NCBI GenBank assembly: GCA_011800805.1
Contig: MPNW01000392.1
Coordinates: 104,544 to 121,966 of the forward strand
Direction of reading: 5' to 3'
Origin: Hirudo medicinalis
Taxonomy: Eukaryota > Annelida > Clitellata > Hirudinida > Hirudinidae
Length of the DNA stretch: 17,423 nt
Both the position numbers and the translations under genes were made by a program. Every line of letters begins with the position of its first letter. The first letter of the stretch is position 1. Below are positions 7,664 to 16,560 of this stretch, in pieces. Under the pieces are notes generated by a model, which had not been told where the DNA came from, searched no databases, and worked only from the letters and a program-made list of their open reading frames with translations.

Positions 7664-9953
7664 ATGAGACTCCCTGCTATTCTCTTCTTCCTGTTCGTGG
7701 CATCAACCCGAGTAAAAAGTAAAATATGATTTTATCATTCAGTTTATTTGCCATTGCAAAATTTATGCTCAGTTTAAGATAAAGCTTGTGGTTGCAAAGG
7801 CTGCCAATTAAACTAGCAATACTTTTGCGATGAGTTTCATTTTTACGCATTAAAATCGTAAATACATTAAAATTAACAATTCGAATTTTTCCATTTTTAT
7901 ATTCCGACGTAGGTGACCACCGCGAAAACAGTCTATTTGTAGTTGACCGCAACTACATCCATCAGTTTTCCATGGATGATCCGAGCATCTGTACAAAGAT
8001 CACGCACACTTTGCCGTATTGGACGATCGAATTCTTGACTGTCAGAAGTTTCCAGGGAACATCGTCCGATTTTACTGCAGTGTTTGGGGGCTGTTTCAGT
8101 CCTTCAGTAGGATATGCGATAAAACAAAGCAGTTCTCTATTTGTATCCAAACTAAAATTGTCTATTATGATCGGTTAGTAATCTGCGAGTTATAATATAA
8201 TATTCCAAAAATTTAAACTTACATTTATTTTTAAATTCTTCAGGTCTTGACTCTGTTTGCTACGGTCTGCCTGGGTTTCATCGGGAATCGTTTTATGCAA
8301 TGCTGGATTCTGGAGAGATTGTGAGCTTCAATTCGACTTGCAGGTCTGTGAAGCTACTTTTTCCAGGGCTTATGAGCACATGTCCTTCTCATTCCAGTCT
8401 TCAAATTGACTATAATAAGCGGTAAGAGGTTCAAAAGAAACTGTTTTAACTTTTTTATTTAAAATTGTATTTGCTAAATTTCTTGTTGCAGCCATATTAT
8501 GGAAATACGGAATTATTAATGGATATGTTAATACTTTAAATATTTATATTCAGTAGTTGTTTAAATTTAAATTTTTCGCATTTTAATGAATTTACTAAAT
8601 CGCATTTAAAGTATTTTTGTATGCAAATATTTTAACAATCATAGAATCATTACATGATATTAGTGGCGAATTTTCTTTTACAAGACTCTTATATTACGTG
8701 AGCTGCTCGCAGGATCAAACGTCAACTCTTAATCAAGTGAATCTTAGCACCAATTTTGTCAGAGCAAAAAAGTTTATGGAGACAATCGAAAAGTTTCGAA
8801 TTGATTTTAGCAGTTAGTTCTTTTTTTTAATGAAATGTTATCGGAATGTTATTTGTATTAAAGGTCTTCCAATCACTTTTTTAGCCAATGAAATCTTTGC
8901 CGTTTCATCAAACGTGCTCTTAAAAGGAAAACTTGAAGAGTCCCATTCAGAAATTAATCTGAGCAAATTTCGAGACTTTTCTGAGTTCATTCTTGATCTG
9001 GCAGTAACCCCGTCATGCGTTTGCATAGTTCTTGATGGAGAAAAGTAAATACAATCATGTTTCTCTGCTGATGAAATGTTTTTAAAGTCAATGGAATATC
9101 AGAAAATAAATTATTTTACATTTGGCAGCACCATCAAAATGATAAGGAGGTCCGATGGTGCCCTTGTTACTTTGAATGCTAAAGTTTACAAACCTCAAGC
9201 TTTGGCCTACCTTCACGGTTAGAAATATTGTTTATGAAGAGATTTCAGAAAGTGTTCAAACATGAATTTGATTAACTGCAATCTGTTCTACCAAATTAAT
9301 ATAAATTATAAGCATTAATTAACATAATTATAAGCATTAATTAACATAATTATAAGCATTAATTAACATAATTATAAGCATTAATTTAATTATTGTACGT
9401 AATATTTTCTAAATAAGAATTTAAAGATTTGTTTGCAGTTCAAGATTATGTTCTAACTACTGAATATCTTACTTCAACCACTGAAGATCTTACTTCAACC
9501 ATTGAAGATCTTACTTCAACCACTGAAGATCTTACTTCAACCACTGAAGATCCTTGTTCAATCACTGAAGATCCTTGTTCAACCACTGAAAATCCTTGTT
9601 CAATCACTGAAGATCTTACTTCAACCACTGAAGATCTTACTTCAACCACTGAAGATCCTTGTTCAACCACTGAAGATCTTACTTCAACCATTGAAGATCT
9701 TACTTCAACCACTGAAGATCCTTGTTCAACCACTGAAGATCTTACTTCAACCATTGAAGATCTTACTTCAACCACTGAAGATCTTACTTCAACCACTGAA
9801 GATCTTACTTCAACCACTGAAGATCCTTGTTCAACCACTGAAGATCCTAATTCAACCACATCCGATGATGTTTTGAATGCAGCGACTCGCCTCTCTGATA
9901 AATTTCTTTTGGCATTCATCTTCATTCTGTTGCTCCTGGAGTGGCGACGATGA
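7664..9953 (+). CDS. Gene A: secreted propeller-like protein with mucin stalk and hydrophobic C-terminus (7 coding exons, 468 aa)
   Basis: Coding exons: 7664-7718, 7913-8173, 8244-8421, 8685-8812, 8864-9044, 9129-9217 and 9439-9953. All introns are GT-AG with phases 1,1,2,1,2,1, and the joined frame is open for 1,407 nt including TGA. Signal peptide MRLPAILFFLFVASTRVKS. Residues about 20-297 form a globular region with motifs such as SLFVVDRNYIHQFS, FYAMLDSGEIVSFN, LQIDYNKRLLYYVSC and TIKMIRRSDGALV, the short beta-strand and D-x-G pattern of YWTD/NHL propellers; this fold is an inference. Residues 306-438 are nineteen 7-residue Thr-rich repeats, a likely O-glycosylated stalk. Residues 439-468 end in FLLAFIFILLLLEWRR, compatible with a GPI signal or one membrane helix. 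The first AATAAA downstream is at 10702. Gene B supports this structure exon by exon. No function is known to me; a surface glycoprotein is the best reading. Confidence 0.8.
9302..9390 (+). repeat. 22-bp tandem repeat in intron 6 of gene A
   Basis: The motif ATAAGCATTAATTAACATAA recurs at 9308, 9330, 9352 and 9374, a strict 22-base period over about four copies that are nearly identical. It is wholly intronic. Confidence 0.9.
9462..9860 (+). repeat. Coding minisatellite: nineteen 21-bp units of the gene A stalk
   Basis: Each unit encodes seven residues, mostly EDLTSTT (12 units, counting the variants EYLTSTT and EDLTSTI) or EDPCSTT (6 units, counting EDPCSIT and ENPCSIT), ending with EDPNSTT. 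The 21-base unit contains no stop in several frames, which produces long spurious open frames on both strands. Near-identical units imply recent expansion by slippage or unequal exchange, so copy number probably varies between individuals. Confidence 0.95.
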
Positions 9954-10037
9954 TGACGTCGACAATTATGATGATGATGGCGACGAAGATAACAACGATG
10001 GTGATAATGATGAAGATAGTGATGATGTTGTTGAATG
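9954..10037 (+). repeat. GAT/GAC-rich tract after the gene A stop codon
   Basis: Imperfect GAY-type triplets directly follow the TGA. In the +1 frame relative to gene A the tract encodes an unbroken acidic run (NYDDDGDEDNNDGDNDEDSD) up to a TGA at about 10036. It is either a 3' UTR microsatellite or a former cytoplasmic tail; see findings. Confidence 0.6.
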
Positions 10038-11076
10038 ACGTTTGGGATCGAACATCTTTAATGAGGTCAATTGAGAGATTTGAAAGATCATGAAATTCTA
10101 AGATAAATATTGAAATATTTTATTTTCGATGAGTGAATCTAAATCTTCCCGTCGCAATCATGCGGATCTTTATTTAAGACTTACTAATTGTTTTACAACG
10201 TATTTCGAACTTCATATTTCGATAATCAGTTCTTTAATTTGTTTCGCTTTAATTCGTTTTAACATTTAATTCTGATAAAAATGTATTATTGGTTATTAGA
10301 TTTACTATATCTATTTGATACATTGATGTACATATCGAACATGTTGACAATCTAATATTTAATCTCAGTTACAATTAAATCTTGTTGTGTTTCTTATTTT
10401 CTGATATATCATATTTCAAATCAGATTAATGCATTGCTTTTGATATTATATTATAATTTTGATATTATAACGTCTTCTGTTTTCATTCAGAATTTGTTTC
10501 AAACATTGACTTAACATAAAACAAACCATATTAATCTTGCTGCTGCTAGAGTTTCTAAACTATTTCAAAATCCTCAGGAGATGAAGACAAATTCAAAATT
10601 TGAGCTTGTTTTAACTATTTTGTTTCTCCATTATCATCACTACTTCATGTTACTACAACTTCAATAGTCATAAAGTTGAAACTTATGGTTTATTTGTGCA
10701 AATAAATACATTACATTTTTTGTTTTATTTATTGTTCAAGAATTGTTCATAAACAAATTCAAATTAATTCATATTTGTGACACCATGGGTGGGAATATTT
10801 CCTAAAATCACAACAAACTATTTCGTCATCAAACTAACGATAAAAATCTAAGTAATTATACTCGCAAGAGTTACTAAAGTTCCGGTTAATTAATACTTCA
10901 TTAAACGAATTAGTTAGCACTTGGAAGACTTCGTAGCTTTTCACTTTCAACCCAGACGCTTTTCCTGTCTTTGCACTTGAAGAAAAAGCACATAAGCGCA
11001 TGTGTCAAGTTTGTTTTCTTTTTAAAATCAATGTAATGGTTATTATAATCTTCAGTCACTGGAATATTATATGAAC
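10038..11076. other. Region between the convergent genes A and B
   Basis: AT-rich. It probably holds the 3' UTR of gene A: ATTAAA near 10374 and AATAAA at 10702-10707 are the candidate poly(A) signals. An open frame of 73 codons on the minus strand (10910-11131) has no start or homology I can recognise. Nothing else stands out. Confidence 0.4.
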
Positions 11077-11308
11077 TAAGCATGGGACTTTCTTCTGTTG
11101 CCTTACGTACGCACTCGAAAGATCGGAACAAAATTATTTCCGAACTCGAATAAAACCAATTGTTCGGAAATTTTTTTTAGAAAATTCGGTTTTATTTGGT
11201 TTTCAGAAAAAAAATTATGTTAATACAAAAAATGTATGTCAGTGCCCTGACTGTGTTTAATTATATTATTTATTTTATTTATTTTCGTCACTTTATTTTG
11301 TGTCGCGG

Positions 11309-11322
11309 CAGGGGCGATCTAG
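11309..11322 (+). repeat. hAT-like terminus word inside the 1.1-kb element
   Basis: CAGGGGCGATCTAG followed shortly by the G-run GGCGGGGGGCGCAC resembles the start of many animal hAT elements (CAGGGGCGGATC...). No matching opposite end was found nearby, so this may be a fragment. Confidence 0.3.
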
Positions 11323-11355
11323 AACACTTTGGCGGGGGGCGCACTCTGGAACCTA

Positions 11356-11391
11356 GACCCTATTAATGACCCTATTAATGACCCTATTAAT
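11356..11391 (+). repeat. Three tandem copies of a 12-bp unit
   Basis: GACCCTATTAAT is repeated three times without change. No function apparent. Confidence 0.9.
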
Positions 11392-11409
11392 TATGCAAAT
11401 ACGTGAAAC

Positions 11410-11600
11410 CGCTCTTAAAGATATTACGAACAAATTGACACATCAATTTGCATTTCCTGTTAAAACATGTAATAAATTCATTTTAACCTTATTGTAAGAT
11501 TTCGTGATGATATTTAAATAACATAATCATATTTGAGGTTATAGAATTCATATTTAAGAAAGTTATGCGAAAAAATGTGGCGCTCTTAAAGATATGACGA
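11410..11600 (+). repeat. Pair of 20-bp direct repeats 171 bp apart
   Basis: CGCTCTTAAAGATATTACGA at 11410-11429 and CGCTCTTAAAGATATGACGA at 11581-11600 differ at one base. They may be internal repeats of the surrounding element. Confidence 0.7.
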
Positions 11601-12171
11601 TCACTGTATTTCAATATCTTATTGTATGTAAGTAAGGGTTAGTACATTCAGTCTGTCAGCTAGAATCGTAGACCGAAGATAAGTTTTTTCGAGAATAGAA
11701 AAACTTTTCATTGCCAGCTGTTGTGGATGGTCGTATAGCCGAAATGAATAGAATCATTCTAACATTTAAATATAAATCATTGTCTGCCCAATATACAGTA
11801 TATCAATATATAATCTACAAAATTTGAGATGCTCGCCCATCATGATGCCATTTTATGTTTCTGAATTTGACAGGGAGGAAGGTGCAGAGACTGATGTGAT
11901 TAATATTGTTGATTTTTAACGCATCTTCTGATGTTCAAATGAAGGAATAAATTTTTATACGTGTTCAAATGATGACTTCAATTTATTTAGTCTCACACAT
12001 TACCACTCACGCACGTAACGCCTGGAGAAGGGAATAGTTCGATGCATTATTTTATAGGGGTGTTATTCCCGAAAAATGTCCGAATATCCTCGAACTTTTG
12101 GGTTCCGTTTCCGAAAGTTCTTAAAAAAAATTTTTCTGAACCCGATTAAAATCGAACAAAATTATTTCCGA

Positions 12172-15100
12172 TTACTTACTCGAATAAACCGAACGTCGAA
12201 GTCCCATGCTTACAATTAACAGCAGGAAGACTGCAGAAGATGATAATTTTGACATTTTAGCCGAATTTGCGGCTGGAATTTCTCCATTGGCAGTTGTTGA
12301 AAAGACTTTGGAAGTTGTTGCTGAAGAGACTCTTGAGGTCTTTGTCGAAGATGTTGTTGTAGTAAAAGTTGCTGTTGTTGATGTAGTTGTCGAAGTTGTA
12401 GCAGAAGTCATTGGGGTCGAAGCAACTGGATGGAAAATATGGCAGCAAATAATCAATATGAATGATTTTTTTTTTTAAATTATCCCTAATTTATTTCTAA
12501 TTTACAGAGCTTAAATATTAGAAATGCTAAACATTAATTAAGTAACGCAGATTTGTGAGTTTTCCCTCTGTAGATAAGGCTTGTGGATGTGCGTGTTTTA
12601 TATTCTTTTTGACTATTTTATTTCATTAATTTTTGAACACCACATTTTTCGTTTTCCAAAATGAGATTACCTGTGGTTTGTTGGTCCGACACCGGGAATA
12701 TAACTGAAATATTGTTGAATAAACAGTTTAACAATTTTAAACAATTAGTCGCCAAACCATCAATTGTAATTGCGTAATTGTATTAATAGAACGGTAATAG
12801 AACGATTGCTGTAATAAAACATTAGCAATGCTAATGTATTCGAAAAATTCCTGCTTCCATTTTACTCACCCACAACATTTTCTGCGCTAACACTGAAGCT
12901 TTTTACTTCTTGTCCGGTTTTACTGTCCACTTTTATGACGACATTTAATCTTGAAATAAAAACATTTAGGGTCTTTTAAATAAAATATTAATTATTCTAA
13001 ATAAATTATTATCAACATCATGTGCTTGTAATCATCAAATCTTGTAATTTGCAAGTGTTACATTGTGCCATATGTAATCCTTTGATTGGTTCATTCGTTA
13101 TAAGCAAGCTCATCAAAGCACATCAGTAGGTTAGAATTAATTAATATTTTATTAAATAATATAAATAATAAAATGTAATAAAACCATAAATTTTCGAGAC
13201 TCGTCTTGATTTCAATCACTAAAATCGAGACTAAGACGAGACTCAGTCGTGTCAAGAACGAGAAAAAAGACGAGTCAAATATTTAAATAAAAACTTATAA
13301 GTAAATAATAAGTTTATTGAGCAACTGTTCAGTGAATAAAACTGAATAATTGAGCCGAGTATTTCTGTGGATTTGTAGGATCTGGAGTGGAATGCTATAA
13401 CCTTAATTTTCTGACGTACAAATAATCTAAATATAGCAATATAAACTTAATTACACAAATTAATTAATTTGGTTGGCAGATTACAGCAACGACTTATTGT
13501 ATAAACTAGAATTGATTGAACCTACCCTGGAACAGAAACAACCAAATAACCGGTTCCCAAAAAGAATTCTTTAATCTTCTGCTTTCCATCATAAAACTGG
13601 TTTAATGCACCGAGATTCAGACTTCCGGCATAAATTATGTTATTCGCTGATCCAAACAATTGTTTTGCTGAAAGGCAATGTTTTTAAATTGGTTGAGATT
13701 TGATTTAAAATGCAACTTAATTACTTGCAAAATCGACAGCAAAATTATCAATCGCTTTGTCAAGAATTGGTCCCAAAGAAAACAATCCGTCGTCAATAAA
13801 ATATTTGTTGATGCTTAACTTTGAATCACTTCCTTGCAGCAAATAAAGTACCCTGAAAATTTGTATTAACAATCGCAATGAATAAAATTGATTGTAATCA
13901 TGAAATTATTAAATTATTGAAATAATAATTTTTAACTTAATAATTTTGAAAAGTAAGAACCTTTCACTCCTGTCTATCTTCAATGCTCTCACAGGTTGCT
14001 GTGAAGCAATTTTAATTTGCACGGTTGCTTGTGTCAGAAGGTCAATTGAGTATACTAATCCAATATCTGTGGCTATGTAGGCCATGTCGTATTTGCTTTC
14101 AAGAGCCAAATCAGCCAACGTGCCATTAACTGCATCAAAAGGTTTTGTAACTTTGAAGTCGTAAGTTGTTAAACAATCTTAATAATTGTTAAGTATAGCT
14201 GTATTATTCATTAAAATAATATATTACGAATTTTAAGCTAATGATTAAAATATGATTAATAATGATTAAACAAAAAATATGTTTCTTTGTTTACTTTAGT
14301 TGTTGATTCAGCACTATATTAAAGTTAAGAAGGTACATAAAAATGTTACCATAAAATGATGTAAGAGTCCAATCTGACAGGCCTGTTTTATTCGATAAAT
14401 AGTAAAGTATTCCCTGGCTTTTCTTTTCCCCCAACAGCAGCGTATTTGTATCTGCATCCAATTTATACGTACCAGATTTTACATTATACTTAGTTCTATT
14501 CATTTCTATAAAATCTTTCGAGAGCAGAATAAGGACCTTGTTCGCAGCATCATTTAAGACTATGGTTTCTTCAAAGGAAGCTGGAAAATGAGTAGTACAT
14601 TCATTTGAATATTCACAAGAATGAAGCTGGCGGTAAGTGAACAATTTTCTACAGACTCAGAAAGTAAATGTATTTGATGTAATCATTGTTACTAGTAAAT
14701 CCGATATTTTAAGCACCTTACTCATGTAGGATCGCACATCCATCATAATCACATGCTGATCCTAACCATATCAGCGATGACTTACCAGGCGCGCATCCTT
14801 TGTGGACATCCTCCTTTGTCCTGACTGGCTATTTAAGAAGCTAAGTCAGGGCATTCTTCCCTTCTCTCTCCTACTCTTCCGTCTACGTCGCTATGCTGTT
14901 ACTCAAGCAGTTACGTTGTAAGTCTGAGCATTGTTGCCGTTGTTGTAATTAAACTTTGTAGCAAACTCGTCTTCGTCGTCAATGCCGCTGTCTCTACAAA
15001 TTGGTGAACCCGACGGAAAACTACAGATCTCTCGATGAACCTCATCAAGCTAGTGTTCTTCGTCATTTGTACTCACAGCAAATTGGTAACTCCGAAGAAC

Positions 15101-16560
15101 ATGCAACTACAACCAGGTTTCATCAGCAAATCGGTGATCCAGAAGAACACGCATCTTCAGTTTTCAAGTACAACTCAGACGAAGAACTTGCAACAACGCA
15201 ACTCCGACACAGAACAGGCAACAATCAGGTTTCGTCATCAACTGATGAAGTCTCTCGGCGATAGGAAGATGCACAACAGGAGATTGAGAGGGCACGGCAA
15301 CAACTAAAAATCGGACATGACTTCAGCCTCAACTCACATTTCAGTCACCTCAGCGTAGCTTCTTAACGGACAAAGTTCTCTTATCATCTCTCGCAGCCTT
15401 CAATCAGGGGACGTCAATCAACACCAGCATCGAGAGAATTCGACAAACAACGATTTGGCAATCAACGTTCAGCAGCACCCAGATCAACATCTCGCATCGC
15501 ATCTGCTCGAAGCTCGACGCAACAAACATCAACAGAGTCAATGGTATGTCGTCTCAACCTCACGTGAGCAACTCGACACAGTTCCAACGCTTAATACTAG
15601 CTGCAACTGTCTCACCATCAACGTCCACTGCAACGACACTGCAGGCACGACATCACCAGCTCTTCACCGCGGACACCTCCGGTCGTATCAGCCAGAATGT
15701 CCAGACAACTCGTTCCAGAGCAACTCACTCAACTTGCACACAGGATCAAGAGCAACTTGATCTAAGCGGACAAAGACATCAGCACAAGTAGAGCATGCCT
15801 TTTGTCAGCAAGCAAGTTTCTCGCCACGACACAACATCGAATTTCTCTCATTCAAACACGCCCCTCCATATCAACATTCATCTTGGACCACTACAAGCAA
15901 GCGACGAGTACACCTCATCAGCACTCTTCGCACACGAACAGAACTTCAAGGGACTCAAGCCAACAGCCTGCGACTACACCAGTCGTCATCCAACGAACAG
16001 CATCATCAACAACACATCACCTCATCGCAGACCGAAGGACATCGATTCAATAGCATCAACTCCTGTCATGACTCGGACCGGCAAAGGTGTTCTCTGAATA
16101 TTTAACTGAACTGACATTGTTTTATGCATTTATCGTTCGCTGGTTACTCTGGCAGGGGAGTATTGTAGGATCGCTCATCCATCATAATCACGTGCTGATC
16201 CTAATCAGCGATGACTTACCAGGCGCGCATCCTTTGTCTATGGACATCCTCCTTTGTCCTGACTGGCTATTTAAGAAGCTAAGTCAGGGCATTCTTCCCT
16301 TCTCTCTCCTACTCTTCCGGCTACGTCGCTATGCTGTTACTCAAGCAGTTACGTTGTAAGTCTGAGCATTGTTGGCGTTTTGTAAATAAACTTTGTAGCG
16401 AACTCGTCTTCGTCGACAATGCCGCTGCCGCTATACTCACTAATAATGATAAATATTAGCGAAAATTTTATTCAACAAAAAGAATGCTAGTGATGTTTTA
16501 CTCACTTGATTTCTCAATTAGAAAAGCAGCGCAAAAAATAAACAAAATGAACTTCATCAT
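12172..16560 (-). CDS. Gene B: paralog of gene A, secreted propeller-like protein with Thr/Ser stalk (7 coding exons, 393 aa)
   Basis: Coding exons in transcript order: 16560-16506, 14655-14350, 14177-13961, 13852-13725, 13667-13526, 12949-12870 and 12425-12172. Introns are GT-AG with phases 1,1,2,1,2,1, and the joined frame is 1,182 nt including TAA. Signal peptide MMKFILFIFCAAFLIEKS. Residues about 20-309 carry propeller-like motifs: YIATDIGLVYSIDLLTQ, PVRALKIDRSERVLYLLQGS, NNIIYAGSLNLGALNQF and LNVVIKVDSKTGQEV. Residues about 310-350 are a Thr/Ser-rich stalk, followed by SAKMSKLSSSAVFLLLIV, a likely GPI or membrane signal. First and fourth exons are 55 and 128 nt, exactly as in gene A. Intron 1 is 1,850 bp because of an LTR insertion and would otherwise be about 135 bp. 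The last 11 codons lie inside the 1.1-kb element. AATAAA at 11987-11982 could end the transcript. The first methionine has an in-frame second one, and either could start. Confidence 0.75.
12426..12869 (-). other. Intron 6 of gene B
   Basis: AT-rich 444-base intron between the last propeller exon (donor G|GTGAGT) and the stalk exon (acceptor TTTTCCATCCAG). No other feature seen in it. Confidence 0.6.
12950..13525 (-). other. Intron 5 of gene B
   Basis: 576-base intron with donor GG|GTAGGT and acceptor TTTATTTCAAG. AT-rich apart from the GAGAC-type repeat at 13194-13275. No gene in it. Confidence 0.6.
13194..13275. repeat. Imperfect inverted and direct GAGAC/GTCTC repeats in intron 5 of gene B
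   Basis: Words such as CGAGACTCGTCTTGATTT and AAAATCGAGACTAAGACGAG are near-complements and could form an imperfect hairpin. AGACGAG recurs further on. It is probably a small low-complexity or transposon-derived insertion. Confidence 0.5.
14725..14998 (+). repeat. 5' long terminal repeat
   Basis: 274 bp, from TGTAGGATCGC to TCTCTACA. Contains a TATA-like CTATTTAAG near 14829, about 100 bases before AATTAAACTTTG, which may serve in polyadenylation. It differs from the right copy by roughly a dozen substitutions and three or four short indels by eye, so the insertion is fairly recent but not new. Confidence 0.9.
15002..15016 (+). promoter_or_regulatory. Primer-binding site of the LTR element
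   Basis: TGGTGAACCCGACGG begins three bases after the left repeat and starts with the TGG that pairs with the CCA end of a tRNA. It resembles the TGGTGACCCCGACG sites of many gypsy-type elements. The primer tRNA was not determined. Confidence 0.75.
15017..16150 (+). other. Internal region of the LTR element, without intact genes
   Basis: Several overlapping short open frames, the longest 101 codons, with no enzyme motif. The strand is strikingly rich in A and C and poor in G and T from about 15250 to 16090, so every frame reads as Thr/Ser/His/Gln-rich sequence. Near the right end one frame gives TPVMTRTGKGVL (about 16056-16097), which resembles the last residues of gypsy-type polyproteins and may be what is left of a deleted pol gene. 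Confidence 0.5.
16151..16160 (+). promoter_or_regulatory. Polypurine tract of the LTR element
   Basis: GGCAGGGGAG, purine-rich with one C, ends three bases before the right repeat. This is the expected place for plus-strand priming. Confidence 0.7.
16164..16435 (+). repeat. 3' long terminal repeat
   Basis: 272 bp, from TGTAGGATCGC to CCGCTATA. It carries CTATTTAAG and AAATAAACTTTG at the positions equivalent to the left copy. Its last two bases are TA where the left copy has CA. Confidence 0.9.

Larger units (their letters stand above)
11077..12212. mobile_element. 1.1-kb element with perfect 14-bp inverted ends at the 3' end of gene B
   Basis: TAAGCATGGGACTT at 11077-11090 is matched exactly by its reverse complement at 12199-12212. 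The interior has no convincing gene. Near both ends lie copies of a direct repeat: GGAACAAAATTATTTCCGA near 11125 and a close match near 12152, each followed by CTCGAATAAA, plus other CCGAA/TTCGG-type words that resemble subterminal repeats of hAT-like elements. The flanking TA on each side could be a target duplication or part of the inverted repeat. The element was probably mobile and non-autonomous; its class is uncertain. Confidence 0.5.
14721..16439 (+). mobile_element. Non-autonomous LTR retrotransposon in intron 1 of gene B, opposite orientation to the gene
   Basis: Two direct long terminal repeats flank 1,165 bp of internal sequence. A primer-binding site follows the left repeat and a polypurine tract precedes the right one. 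The target duplication is CTCA (14721-14724 and 16436-16439), or ACTCA if the last base of the right repeat is counted. No reverse transcriptase, integrase or protease is encoded, so it depends on a larger relative. It is similar in scale to TRIM/LARD-type elements. Confidence 0.9.

Noticed and set aside
7962..8150. Minus-strand open frame across exon 2 of gene A
   Set aside because: Shadow of a supported exon. No splice or homology support.
8492..8520. Possible exon starting after CTTGTTGCAG in intron 3 of gene A
   Set aside because: It has a good acceptor, but the frame hits a TAA after about nine codons. Skipping to the acceptor at 8684 gives an exon of 128 nt that matches gene B exactly in length and motif.
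8617..8684. Upstream extension of the gene A exon 4 open frame
   Set aside because: The frame is open to about 8617, but phase requires an acceptor before LLYYV. The CAAG at 8681-8684 fits, and the residues before it have no counterpart in gene B.
9446..9925. Long open frames on both strands across the stalk repeat (VEVRSSV-type and LKILLQP-type repeats)
   Set aside because: They arise because the 21-bp unit lacks stops in other frames. They have no start, signal or splice context of their own.
10910..11131. Minus-strand open frame of 73 codons between genes A and B
   Set aside because: No ATG at its head and no recognisable motif, and it runs into the inverted-repeat element. The frame cannot be joined in phase to gene B, because the acceptor at 11060 leads to an immediate stop.
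12206..12478. Plus-strand open frame rich in Val and Glu
   Set aside because: It is the antisense shadow of the Thr-rich stalk exon of gene B.
15001..15307. Overlapping frames at the start of the LTR element as a gag gene
   Set aside because: Only about 90 codons each, with no nucleocapsid zinc knuckle or capsid motif, and the first begins in the primer-binding site.
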